DNA of 44,630 nucleotides from an uncultured Bacteroidales bacterium (GCA_902802285.1 CADCLI010000012.1:1-44630); one strand, 5' to 3'; counted from the stretch's first letter, positions 1-8,279 are shown. Notes: generated by a model not told the origin, from the letters alone. A program made the numbers and translations.

Positions 1-1159
1 GGGGGCGATGGATCGAACAGTCGGCCGAAAGACCATTATAGGTGTCAGTCAACTTGTAAGGCAGCGACAGCCTTTCAGTCAGGACCGTACATCCGTAATT
101 AAGACCCCGGAAGCTGTATCGGAGATTGGCGCCAAAAGTAATGATTGACACATTATGTTTTTTAGACCACTCCAGCTCTGTCCTGTGATAGCCGTCCTCC
201 TTGAAAGAACTTATCACCGAATCCCCTTTAATTGTCGCATCAGAAGGCGTGGACGCTCCCAAAAGGGTCAATGTGGTATGCCCCCATCCTACAGCCGCTC
301 CAGCTCCGCATAAATAACCGTATTCCTGTGTCGATGAATGAGGCTTGATTCCCTGGTTGTTTCGGGCGACAGATGACAGGGCCATGCTCTTGCCGGTACT
401 GAAACCCGAGCCCATCAACAGTCCGTATCCGAACTGAGCCTTGAATCTGCCCAAAGCCAGTTCCCTTAGCCTACCCATATCCTTTATATACAGATAAGGC
501 GACCAGAAATCATAACCGGTGCTGTTACGCCCCAGAAACGGCTCACCGGCATCCTTATCGGCCGTTAGTCCAAGCCTTATACGGTTATGCCAGTTGAACG
601 AATAACGCACTGAATTTGAAAGACGGTTTCCCAAATATGCCCTATTGGGGTAACGCTTTAATTCATCGGGAGAATGGTATCTGAAACCGTCTCTGTAATA
701 GAGAGGAATATCCATGCGTGTCACCAACTCGCTGCGTCCGTATTTCAGGACATCCCCGATTTTGAGTCTCTTCCTTTCAGACGGGATTTCGCCTGCATAG
801 ACAAAATAGCGCAAAAGCTGACGGGTCCTGAAATCCAGGCTGCCTGTAAGTTGCAGCTCTCCCAGAGTAAGCATGGGGCCGTGCATATAGATGTATGCAT
901 GGATATCCTCTATCTGTCCATAATCCAGAAACGGCAGCATGGCCAACTCTTCTTTTGTGGCGGTATTGATGTTAAGGGGTGAATCATGCATTGACTCATA
1001 AATGTCCGACATCTCATCACGGGCTTCCTGCGAAAGGTCTTCATCAGACAGAAGCATTTCCAGTACATTCTCCCATCTTCCCGGCGGATCGTTCTGACAA
1101 AAGGCGTTACCGACCGACAACAGCCCCGCAATCACGGGTATTAACAATCTTGAATTCAT
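1..1159 (-). CDS. Secreted helix-hairpin-helix protein, C-terminus cut by window edge
   Basis: A minus-strand frame stays open from an ATG at 1159 to the left edge, so about 386 residues are visible and the C-terminus is missing. The N-terminus is a signal peptide (MNSRLLIPVIAGLLSVGNAF, then CQ). Near residues 58-110 lies a ComEA-like helix-hairpin-helix segment (LNINTATKEELAMLPFL, followed by a second helix and a TLGELQL stretch). The remainder is rich in aromatic, alternating strands such as FKAQFGYGLLMGSGFS, which suggests an outer-membrane or periplasmic beta structure rather than a cytoplasmic DNA-repair protein. Secreted HHH proteins of this type are common in Bacteroidales and their role is not established. 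It is divergent from the DUF4294 gene at 1245. Confidence 0.82.
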   Translation of the reverse strand, partial: MNSRLLIPVIAGLLSVGNAFCQNDPPGRWENVLEMLLSDEDLSQEARDEMSDIYESMHDSPLNINTATKEELAMLPFLDYGQIEDIHAYIYMHGPMLTLGELQLTGSLDFRTRQLLRYFVYAGEIPSERKRLKIGDVLKYGRSELVTRMDIPLYYRDGFRYHSPDELKRYPNRAYLGNRLSNSVRYSFNWHNRIRLGLTADKDAGEPFLGRNSTGYDFWSPYLYIKDMGRLRELALGRFKAQFGYGLLMGSGFSTGKSMALSSVARNNQGIKPHSSTQEYGYLCGAGAAVGWGHTTLTLLGASTPSDATIKGDSVISSFKEDGYHRTELEWSKKHNVSIITFGANLRYSFRGLNYGCTVLTERLSLPYKLTDTYNGLSADCSIHRP

Positions 1160-1231
1160 AGTATAATAGTATTAGAGACATTTGTTCTTCAAAGTAGTGC
1201 CCCAAAAGTATGTCATTTTTATGAGAATTGA

Positions 1232-1239
1232 TAATTTTG
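1232..1239 (+). promoter_or_regulatory. TAnnTTTG promoter box for the DUF4294 gene
   Basis: TAATTTTG matches the Bacteroidetes -7 consensus. It ends only 5 bases before the chosen ATG at 1245, so the transcript would be leaderless or nearly so. No clear -33 TTTG at normal spacing was found. Confidence 0.5.
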
Positions 1240-1244
1240 CAGAC

Positions 1245-1856
1245 ATGAAACGTACGACCTTACTGTTAATGGCCTTCCTGATGTGCATTCCTGCCTTTTG
1301 CATGACGCCCGAATCTGACGACGACAAGCAGAAGCGCATACTTGTGGCATTGGCCACTATCATTGACGGAGACACAGTCCCCACATTTGAAATCATGGAG
1401 GTTACCATATACGGCCGTCGTGAATATCCCACCGCCCGCAAACAGAAGAAATACGATAAACTTACCCGCAATGTACAGAAAATGTACCCCATTGCGCTCG
1501 AAGTCAAGGCCATCCTTGTTGAAACATATCTCTATATGCAGACGCTCCCCGATGACAAGGCACGTCAGGAACATCTGGAAAAAGTGGAGAAAGGTGTCTG
1601 GGACCAGTATCTTCCGATAATGAAACGATGTACCCTGGCACAGGGAAAACTCCTCATCAAACTCATAGACCGTGAATGTAACCAGACCAGTTATGATCTT
1701 ATCAAGGCTTTTATCGGCGGTTTCAAGGCCAAATTCTACCAGACTTTCGCATCCCTGTTCGGTGCATCGCTCAAGAAAGAGTATGATCCTGAACATGATG
1801 AGGAGGATGCCATGATTGAGGAGATTATCTGGATGATAGACAACGATATGCTATGA
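1245..1856 (+). CDS. DUF4294 family secreted protein
   Basis: 203 residues from the ATG at 1245. The frame is open from 1182, but the extra 21 residues do not resemble a leader, whereas MKRTTLLLMAFLMCIPAFC is a good signal peptide. The body has the DUF4294 pattern: a short strand-rich part (IIDGDTVPTFEIMEVTIYGR), then a helical region starting NVQKMYPIALEVKAILVETY and a basic part (CTLAQGKLLIKLIDRE). The end is acidic (EHDEEDAMIEEIIWMIDND). The family is restricted to Bacteroidetes and its biochemical function is unknown; an envelope location is inferred from the signal peptide. The gene is monocistronic, with a terminator-like hairpin just after it. Confidence 0.85.
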   Translation: MKRTTLLLMAFLMCIPAFCMTPESDDDKQKRILVALATIIDGDTVPTFEIMEVTIYGRREYPTARKQKKYDKLTRNVQKMYPIALEVKAILVETYLYMQTLPDDKARQEHLEKVEKGVWDQYLPIMKRCTLAQGKLLIKLIDRECNQTSYDLIKAFIGGFKAKFYQTFASLFGASLKKEYDPEHDEEDAMIEEIIWMIDNDML

Positions 1857-1879
1857 AGCGGCTGCGCCGCTACTTTAGC

Positions 1880-1947
1880 ATTGGCTTTGGCATTGGCTTC
1901 CTTCCTAAGTGAAAAAGCCAACGCCAACGCCAACGCCAATGTTTTTT
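1880..1947 (+). terminator. Terminator-like hairpin built from a GGC-TTG hexamer repeat
   Basis: The left arm (1880-1899) is three ATTGGC/TTTGGC-type hexamers. The right arm (1915-1940) is four tandem AACGCC-type hexamers. They pair with two internal mismatches, and a T-run follows at 1942-1947. The position after the DUF4294 gene and before the ychF promoter fits an intrinsic terminator. Confidence 0.6.
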
Positions 1948-1951
1948 GTAG

Positions 1952-1959
1952 TATCTTTG
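1952..1959 (+). promoter_or_regulatory. TAnnTTTG promoter box for ychF
   Basis: TATCTTTG matches the Bacteroidetes -7 consensus and lies 27 bases before the ychF start codon, directly after the upstream terminator. Confidence 0.6.
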
Positions 1960-1986
1960 CATACACTTACAAAATATTAGCATCAA

Positions 1987-3087
1987 ATGGCATTGCAATG
2001 CGGCATAGTAGGCCTGCCCAACGTAGGCAAATCCACACTTTTCAACTGTCTGTCAAGCGCTAAGGCGCAGGCGGCAAACTTTCCTTTCTGTACTATCGAA
2101 CCCAACGTAGGTACAATAACCGTACCTGATGAGCGTCTCAATAAACTGGCCGAGCTGGTTCATCCGGGCCGGATAGTTCCCGCCACCGTTGAGATTGTGG
2201 ATATAGCAGGACTGGTAAAAGGCGCCAGCAAGGGCGAAGGTCTGGGCAACAAGTTTCTGGGCAATATCCGTGAATGCGATGCCATCATCCATGTGCTGCG
2301 CTGCTTTGACGATGAGAACGTGACACATGTGGACGGCACCGTAAATCCCGTGCGTGACAAGGAGATAATTGACACCGAGCTCCAGATAAAGGACCTTGAG
2401 ACCATTGACCAGCGTCTGCAGAAGGTGGCCAAGCAGGCTGCCGTTGGCGACAAGCAGGCCAAGATAGTATGCGATGTGCTTAATGCCTACCGCGACGTCC
2501 TGCTTCAGGGCAAATCGGCCCGTACCGTAACGTTTGACTCCAAGGATGAGGAGAAAATTGCCCATGACCTTTTCCTTCTAACTTCCAAGCCCGTGCTCTA
2601 TGTATGCAACGTGGATGAAGGTAGCGTCAAGACCGGCAATGCATACGTGGAGCAGGTGCGTGAGGCCATCAAGGACGAGAACGCACAGCTGCTGGTGATT
2701 GCCGCCAAGACCGAGAGCGAGATTGCCGAGCTGGAGAGTTATGAGGACCGTCAGATGTTCCTCGAGGAGCTGGGTCTGGAGGAATCGGGCGTAAACCGTC
2801 TTGTGAAATCGGCCTTCAGCCTGCTCAATCTGGAGACATTCATCACTGCCGGACCCATGGAGGTAAAGGCCTGGACCTACCGCAAGGGCTGGAAGGCACC
2901 TCAGTGCGCAGGTGTTATTCATACCGATTTTGAGAAGGGCTTTATCCGCGCCGAAGTCATCAAGTACAACGACTATGTGGAACTGGGCTCCGAGGCCGCA
3001 GTCCGCGATGCAGGCAAGCTCTACGTGGAGGGTAAGGACTATGTGGTAGAGGACGGTGACATTATGCATTTCCGCTTTAACGTGTAA
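1987..3087 (+). CDS. ychF: Redox-regulated ATPase YchF (Obg-like)
   Basis: 366 residues, the normal length for YchF/OLA1. The N-terminus starts directly with the G1 loop (GIVGLPNVGKSTLFN). DIAGLVKGASKGEGLGNKFL is the G3/switch region typical of Obg-type proteins, and YVCNVDEG replaces the NKxD specificity motif, in line with the ATP preference known for this family. The C-terminal TGS-like domain is present (GPMEVKAWTYRKGWKAPQCA and DFEKGFIRAEV). The protein is cytosolic and ribosome-associated in characterised bacteria. It lies 15 bases before lgt and probably shares its transcript. Confidence 0.97.
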   Translation: MALQCGIVGLPNVGKSTLFNCLSSAKAQAANFPFCTIEPNVGTITVPDERLNKLAELVHPGRIVPATVEIVDIAGLVKGASKGEGLGNKFLGNIRECDAIIHVLRCFDDENVTHVDGTVNPVRDKEIIDTELQIKDLETIDQRLQKVAKQAAVGDKQAKIVCDVLNAYRDVLLQGKSARTVTFDSKDEEKIAHDLFLLTSKPVLYVCNVDEGSVKTGNAYVEQVREAIKDENAQLLVIAAKTESEIAELESYEDRQMFLEELGLEESGVNRLVKSAFSLLNLETFITAGPMEVKAWTYRKGWKAPQCAGVIHTDFEKGFIRAEVIKYNDYVELGSEAAVRDAGKLYVEGKDYVVEDGDIMHFRFNV

Positions 3088-3102
3088 TAAATATAAGGGA
3101 CT

Positions 3103-3933
3103 ATGGAGAATTTTCTTGCAGTAGTATGGAACCCCGACAGTGAACTCTGCCGTCTGCTGGGTTTGCCCATCCGTTACTATTCACTCATGTGGGTGATCGG
3201 TCTTGTGGCCGCTTACCTGCTTGTCAAGAGATTCTACAAGGACCGCGGCATAAAACAGGAGATTTATGAACCTCTGTTCCTTTACTGTTTCCTAGGCATT
3301 CTTATCGGTGCCCGCCTGGGACATTGTCTGTTCTATGAGGCAGACTACTATCTGACCAGCGGCAGGCATTTCATAGAGATGCTGCTGCCCATCCGGTTCA
3401 TGCCGCAGGGAGGCTGGAAACTGGTTGGTTACAGCGGTCTGGCCAGTCACGGCGGTACCATCGGCATATTCATAGCAATGTGGCTCTATTGCCGCAAATA
3501 CAAGGTCAAACTGCTGGAATGCATTGATATGGTCTGCGTGGCTACCCCGCTCACCGCAGCCTGCATCCGCATCGGCAACCTTATGAACTCCGAGATTGTG
3601 GGTAAGCCCACCGGCACCGACTGGGGATTCATCTTTGTCCAGAACGGTGAGGATTTCGCCCGCCATCCCGCACAGCTCTACGAGGCCATCGCCTATCTGA
3701 TCATTTTTGCCACCATCATACTCATCTACCGCAAGCACAAGGAAAAGGTAGGCTCAGGATTCTACTTCGGGTTCTGCATAGCCACCATATTCACGTTCCG
3801 CTTCTTCATAGAGTTCTGCAAGGAGGTCCAGGTGGATTTTGAGCAGGGCATGTCACTGGACATGGGTCAGCTCCTGAGCATCCCCTTCATCATAGCCGGC
3901 ATCTGGCTCATGCTCCACTCCCGCAAAAAATGA
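3103..3933 (+). CDS. lgt: Prolipoprotein diacylglyceryl transferase
   Basis: 276 residues with about seven hydrophobic segments. Lgt transfers diacylglycerol from phosphatidylglycerol to the lipobox cysteine of prolipoproteins in the inner membrane. Family signatures visible are GARLGHCLFYE, YSGLASHGGTIG with the essential histidine, the signature stretch RIGNLMNSEIVGKPTGTDWG, and HPAQLYEA. The N-terminus (VVWNPDSELCRLLGLPIRYYSLMWV cut here to its role) is the usual periplasmic start plus first helix. The gene follows ychF closely and is ended by a perfect 10-bp hairpin. Confidence 0.96.
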   Translation: MENFLAVVWNPDSELCRLLGLPIRYYSLMWVIGLVAAYLLVKRFYKDRGIKQEIYEPLFLYCFLGILIGARLGHCLFYEADYYLTSGRHFIEMLLPIRFMPQGGWKLVGYSGLASHGGTIGIFIAMWLYCRKYKVKLLECIDMVCVATPLTAACIRIGNLMNSEIVGKPTGTDWGFIFVQNGEDFARHPAQLYEAIAYLIIFATIILIYRKHKEKVGSGFYFGFCIATIFTFRFFIEFCKEVQVDFEQGMSLDMGQLLSIPFIIAGIWLMLHSRKK

Positions 3934-3934
3934 T

Positions 3935-3967
3935 ACAAAAGGGGACAGACCCCTTTTGTACTGTTTT
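3935..3967 (+). terminator. Terminator hairpin after lgt with GGGGACAGACCCC core
   Basis: A perfect 10-bp stem (ACAAAAGGGG at 3935-3944, CCCCTTTTGT at 3950-3959) encloses a 5-base loop, with a weak T-rich tail after it. It begins one base after the lgt stop codon. The GGGGACAGACCCC core resembles widely scattered bacterial intergenic palindromes, so it may also be a repeat element. Confidence 0.65.
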
Positions 3968-4001
3968 GGTGAGATAACAATTATTAACACAAAAGATTTG
4001 T

Positions 4002-4032
4002 GACGTATATCAAAAATATTTTGATTTGCGTC
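4002..4032 (+). promoter_or_regulatory. 31-bp palindrome, candidate operator of the BlaI-type repressor
   Basis: The imperfect palindrome is centred on 4017: GACG/CGTC outer arms and ATCAAAA/TTTTGAT inner arms, with 12 of 15 pairs matching. It lies 22-52 bases before the BlaI-family start codon at 4054. BlaI/MecI proteins bind dyads upstream of their own operon, so autoregulation is the natural inference. The arms do not contain the classical TACA/TGTA half-site. Confidence 0.5.
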
Positions 4033-4053
4033 AAAATCAATTTGTGTTTGCTT

Positions 4054-4413
4054 ATGAGACAACTCACCAAAAAGGAAAAAATCATCATGGAGCAGTTCTG
4101 GACCTATGGTCCCATGTTTGTACGTGAACTGCAGGAGCATTATGAGGAACCCCGTCCCAATTTCAACACTCTCTCCAATCAGGTGCACACTCTGATGGAG
4201 GACGGTTTCCTGGAGCGCAAGGCTTATGGAAGCAACTACCAGTACATCCCTGTAGTGTCACGCAAGGCATACAGTCTGGACGGTTTCCACGGGCTGGTAA
4301 ATGAATACTTTGACAGCTCATACTCGAGCGTAGTCCTGGGACTGGTCGAGGAGGAGCGTCTGTCAGTTGATGACCTCAAGCGTATTATTGACAAAATTGA
4401 AAACAGAAAATGA
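4054..4413 (+). CDS. BlaI/MecI/CopY family transcriptional repressor
   Basis: 119 residues from the ATG at 4054. The frame is open from 4000, but those 18 extra residues overlap the palindrome and do not resemble the family, while MRQLTKKEKIIMEQFW is a normal BlaI beginning. The winged-helix part is clear: GPMFVRELQEHY, then NFNTLSNQVHTLMEDGFL (recognition helix) and ERKAYGSNYQY (wing). The C-terminal helices (SSVVLGLVEEERLSVDDLKR) would form the dimer interface. In the known systems the partner M56 protease inactivates the repressor on signal. Here the partner starts at 4410 with a 4-base ATGA overlap, so the two are translationally coupled. Confidence 0.93.
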   Translation: MRQLTKKEKIIMEQFWTYGPMFVRELQEHYEEPRPNFNTLSNQVHTLMEDGFLERKAYGSNYQYIPVVSRKAYSLDGFHGLVNEYFDSSYSSVVLGLVEEERLSVDDLKRIIDKIENRK

Positions 4414-7400
4414 ATACTCAAGTCCTTTTATTCCTTGGGAAGGCGGCTCTGCTAACCATTGCCTTTGTTCTTATGTACCGCCTTTTGTTGCGCCGCGAGA
4501 CATTCCACGGCCTTAAGCGCGGAGCCCTGATGCTCTCGCTTGTACTCTCCTATGTTCTCCCTGTAACTGTCATTACAGTACATCGTGATATACGCAAGAA
4601 CCCGGTGGCTCAGACCGTAGCATCCGCTCAGCCCGCTGCTACTCCTGTAAATCAGATCCAACCTTTCTCTCCTGTTGCACAAACAAGTGCCCCTGCACCA
4701 TCCGTATCGGCCGCAGAGAACGCAGCAGAACAGGCACCTGCAGTACACAAGGATAAAACCGCAGTACTGTTCCAGATCCTGCTGGCTGCATATCTGGCAG
4801 GTCTCATTGTTATGCTCCTGCTCAGGGTACGCTCTATCCTCAAGGTTTCGGCCATAGTTAGAGGTGGAGAGACAGTTGAACGCGGTGACGGCTACAGGAT
4901 TGTTGTTACCGATAAGAACGTAAGCCCGTTCAGCTGGCTTGGAACCATAGTGGTGAGTAAAAAGGATTATGCCGGCATTGACATCAACGTCCTTAAGCAT
5001 GAGAAGGCCCATATAGCACACGGTCATCCGCTTGAACTCATGCTGCTTGATTTTATGTCGCTGTTCCAGTGGTTTAACCCCGCCGTCTGGGTATTGCGCC
5101 GTGACCTGTGCCTTGTACATGAGCAGCAGGCCGATGCCGACGTCCTGAAATCCGTGTCCGATGCCCGACCGTACCAATATCTGCTGTTGAGCCAATCCAA
5201 GTGTGGTCTGGCATTCAATATCGTAGAGTGTTTCGACGGCAACGGCGTAGAGAGCCGCATAGATATGATGAACCGCAAAAAATCCGGTAAGTGGCAAATG
5301 GTCAGATTCCTATATATACCGCTAATAATGTGCCTGTCACTTGCCCTTACAGCAAATGTAGCGTACGATACTTCCAATACGGCACAGAGTGATTCATCAT
5401 CGGCAATTAAAATGCTGGGTGACCAGATATATCCGGTATTCAATGTTGACGGTCTATGGTTCTATATTGAAAATGAGAGAGCAGTGTTGTGCCGTCATAC
5501 CTATGGTGAAAGAGGTTTGGCGATGGAACGGTATAACGGTGAAAGGGAGCTGGTCATACCATCATGCATAGAGCATGAAGGCAAGACATGGCCGGTTACC
5601 AAAATTGGTGAAATGGCTTTCCATACACTATATGAGAACTATGGTCTTAAGAGTATTGTTATCCCCGGCAGCGTGACAGAGATAGGTTTTTCGGCTTTTG
5701 AAGGACTTACAGGATTATATTCCATAACCATACCTGAAAGCGTTGTCAGAATCGGTTCCGATATATTTAAGGGTTGCAGTAACCTGTCTGTCATTGAGGT
5801 GGCACCTGGTAATACTGTGTATGATTCACGTGAAGGGTGTAACGCAATCATTGAAAGTGCCACAAACACACTTGTTTTGGGATGCAAGGAAACGATAATA
5901 CCCGGCAGTATCACTGCTATAGGAAACAGCGCTTTCAAGGTCTGCAAAGGACTGAAATCGGTCATTATCCCGGAAGGTGTAAAGTCCATAGGCAATGCCG
6001 CATTCCAGGAGTGCAGCGGATTGACAGAAATCAGTATCCCTGCAAGCCTTGAGAAGATAGGGACAAACGCATTCTTTGAATGTACCGGAATCAGATCCAT
6101 CAAGGTTGCTCAGGGCAGCAGGCTTTATGACTCAAGGGAGGAGTGTAATGCTATCATCCTAACCCGTAGCAACGAGCTTGTTATGGGCTGTGCTACCACA
6201 AGAATTCCTCACAGCATAAAGAAGATTGGCTATCGCGCTTTCTACCATTGCCATTTTGACGGACCGTTGGAACTGACCGAAGGCATAGAGGAGATAGCCC
6301 AGGAAGCGTTCATGCTCTGCAGCGGTTTCAGTGATATAGTATTGCCGGCCAGCCTAAAGAGTTTAGACAGAAATGCTTTTGCCCAACTGGATATGCTAAC
6401 CTCCATTAAGGTCAATACAGCCAACAGGTACTTTGATTCAAGAGAAGACTGCAATGCCATCATAAGGACCAAAGACAACGCATTGCTGCTGGGATGTGAA
6501 AACACGGTCATTCCTAATAGCATAAAGACCATTGGTGAAAGCGCTTTTGCCGGTTGTAAGGCCAATAAGGCCATTACACTACCCGAAGGTCTTGAAAATA
6601 TTGGACGCGAGGCATTCTCAAATTATAAGCCCGTCGTTCCTTTAAGTCTTCCTTCATCGCTCAAAACAATCGAAACAAAAGCTTTTGCAAACTGCAGTGG
6701 ACTGGCTCCTGAACTGGTTATCCCCGGAAAGGTAAAAGAGATAGGTGACAGTGCATTTCAGTTCTCGTACGGCGTGGAAACCGTTACTATAGGCAAGGGT
6801 GTGAAGAGGCTTGGTGCAGGCGCTTTCCAGAGACTTGACAAAGTTCAATCCGTAGTTGTACCTGAAGGGGTTGAGACTATAGGTCATAATTGTTTTGCCG
6901 CATGTGACAGAATGGAATTCATTACCCTTCCCTCAACTCTCAAGGAGATAGAGCGCGAGGCTTTCATCGTGTCCGGATTGAAAGAGATAGTCATTCCGTC
7001 CGGGGTGAAAGAAATAAAGGAATCAACCTTTGCATCATGTATGCGGCTTGAAAAGGTGACTCTCCCCAATTCTATCAAGCGGATAGGGAACAAAGCTTTC
7101 TGGGAATGCCGTTCACTGGAACAATTCCCGTTACCTGAAAAACTTGAATACCTGGGAGATGACGTCTTTACTGAAGATGGCAGAATCACCGAAATCCATA
7201 TTCCTGCAGGAGTCAGGGAGATAGGTCGTCAACCTTTTTCTTCCATTCAGGATATTGTATCAATCGATGTGGACCCGCGTAATAGCCGATATGAATCACC
7301 CGCTGGCAGCAATGTCTTGATTGACAAGGAATCTGGAACCCTGATAGTGGGCTGCAAGAACTCTGTCATACCTCAGGGGGTAAAGCAGATAGGCGAAAGT

Positions 7401-7637
7401 GCTTTTGCCGAATGCTGGGGACTGGAAAGGATTGTGATACCTGAAGGTGTTGAGCGCATCGGAAGCAACGCATTCCGCAATTGCCGCAATGCGGAGATAA
7501 CCATTCCCGCATCTGTAAAAGAGATAGGGCAGGCTGCTTTCCTGAATGATGACGGTTCCAGGATAACCAACAATTCGGCGTTGACAATCAAATTCAGCCA
7601 ATCAATGGAGGAGATGATGTCAAATCTACGGTTCTGA
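4410..7637 (+). CDS. M56 (BlaR1-like) membrane metalloprotease with long BspA-type LRR ectodomain
   Basis: 1075 residues. Transmembrane segments lie near residues 3-26, 38-57, 117-141 and 297-319. The gluzincin motif HEKAH is at residues 197-201, and HEQQADADVL further on supplies the likely third zinc ligand. After the last membrane segment, instead of the penicillin-binding-like sensor of BlaR1, the protein continues as about 700 residues of BspA-type (LRR_5) repeats with the pattern IPxSVxxIGxxAFxxCxxL. Three islands carrying YDSRE/FDSRE and CNAII are spaced exactly 102 residues apart (464, 566, 668), with a diverged fourth at 954. By family knowledge the LRR part should face the periplasm as a ligand or stress sensor, with the protease acting on the upstream BlaI-type repressor. 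The ligand is unknown. Confidence 0.9.
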   Translation: MNTQVLLFLGKAALLTIAFVLMYRLLLRRETFHGLKRGALMLSLVLSYVLPVTVITVHRDIRKNPVAQTVASAQPAATPVNQIQPFSPVAQTSAPAPSVSAAENAAEQAPAVHKDKTAVLFQILLAAYLAGLIVMLLLRVRSILKVSAIVRGGETVERGDGYRIVVTDKNVSPFSWLGTIVVSKKDYAGIDINVLKHEKAHIAHGHPLELMLLDFMSLFQWFNPAVWVLRRDLCLVHEQQADADVLKSVSDARPYQYLLLSQSKCGLAFNIVECFDGNGVESRIDMMNRKKSGKWQMVRFLYIPLIMCLSLALTANVAYDTSNTAQSDSSSAIKMLGDQIYPVFNVDGLWFYIENERAVLCRHTYGERGLAMERYNGERELVIPSCIEHEGKTWPVTKIGEMAFHTLYENYGLKSIVIPGSVTEIGFSAFEGLTGLYSITIPESVVRIGSDIFKGCSNLSVIEVAPGNTVYDSREGCNAIIESATNTLVLGCKETIIPGSITAIGNSAFKVCKGLKSVIIPEGVKSIGNAAFQECSGLTEISIPASLEKIGTNAFFECTGIRSIKVAQGSRLYDSREECNAIILTRSNELVMGCATTRIPHSIKKIGYRAFYHCHFDGPLELTEGIEEIAQEAFMLCSGFSDIVLPASLKSLDRNAFAQLDMLTSIKVNTANRYFDSREDCNAIIRTKDNALLLGCENTVIPNSIKTIGESAFAGCKANKAITLPEGLENIGREAFSNYKPVVPLSLPSSLKTIETKAFANCSGLAPELVIPGKVKEIGDSAFQFSYGVETVTIGKGVKRLGAGAFQRLDKVQSVVVPEGVETIGHNCFAACDRMEFITLPSTLKEIEREAFIVSGLKEIVIPSGVKEIKESTFASCMRLEKVTLPNSIKRIGNKAFWECRSLEQFPLPEKLEYLGDDVFTEDGRITEIHIPAGVREIGRQPFSSIQDIVSIDVDPRNSRYESPAGSNVLIDKESGTLIVGCKNSVIPQGVKQIGESAFAECWGLERIVIPEGVERIGSNAFRNCRNAEITIPASVKEIGQAAFLNDDGSRITNNSALTIKFSQSMEEMMSNLRF

Positions 7638-7651
7638 AACAGATTATCATT

Positions 7652-8242
7652 ATGAAGAAATCAGTATTATTTGCGTTTTTGGTGCTTGCAGCCACAACTT
7701 CTGCTACGGCACAACGCTTGGAAAGATGCACGATGGAGGGTTTCAGCCAGATAGTCAAGACTGTTTTGACCCCCGGTTTTGACAAGGCATACGGTATGGT
7801 TTCAAACCCTTCATTTGATTACATGTCAAGCATAATGCTCTATCCCGACAAGAGAGAGCTTGTATTTAGGAAGGCTAAGGATAAGTTTGCAGTACAGTCC
7901 GTTGAAGACGGTGTACCTGTAGAGACAAGCACGCTGACCATAACCGATGAGCAGAATAACGTATTGACCGCACTTTTCGATGCAGCTGTAGGCTCTGCCA
8001 GGGATAAGGAAGAACCTAAGCCCGGAGAACTGGTCGTGATTGGTGTTGATGGTGAAACTTACCATTTTTTCAATGGTCGGAAAGCCGGCAAATGCTGGAG
8101 TCCTCCCAAGGAAGACATTCGTGGCAGACTGGTAAATCTCATGATGGAGATAAGCCGATATGTACGGAATCACCGTCCTCTCTCCGACCAACTGATAGAG
8201 CAGGCTCAGGAACTGACCTCCCTGTTCATCGATCTGCAATAA
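7652..8242 (+). CDS. Secreted protein of unknown function downstream of the M56-LRR gene
   Basis: 196 residues starting with a clear signal peptide (MKKSVLFAFLVLAATTSATA, then Q). No family was recognised. The mature part has a strand-rich middle (SSIMLYPDKRELVFRKAKD), a TLTITDEQNNVLTALF segment, a hairpin-like VVIGVDGETYHFFNGRKAGK and two C-terminal amphipathic helices. No cysteine-rich, protease or lipobox motif is present. It begins 14 bases after the M56-LRR stop, so it is probably the third gene of that operon. It could be a periplasmic partner, ligand or inhibitor of the sensor; this is inference from position only. Confidence 0.75.
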   Translation: MKKSVLFAFLVLAATTSATAQRLERCTMEGFSQIVKTVLTPGFDKAYGMVSNPSFDYMSSIMLYPDKRELVFRKAKDKFAVQSVEDGVPVETSTLTITDEQNNVLTALFDAAVGSARDKEEPKPGELVVIGVDGETYHFFNGRKAGKCWSPPKEDIRGRLVNLMMEISRYVRNHRPLSDQLIEQAQELTSLFIDLQ

Positions 8243-8279
8243 GAACGTCTGCAAGTAACTCGGCACTCTATATTATGTA

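Noticed and set aside
4452-5297. 281-codon minus-strand open frame opposite the M56-LRR gene
   Set aside because: It lies wholly inside a gene with clear motifs and its product has no protein-like pattern.
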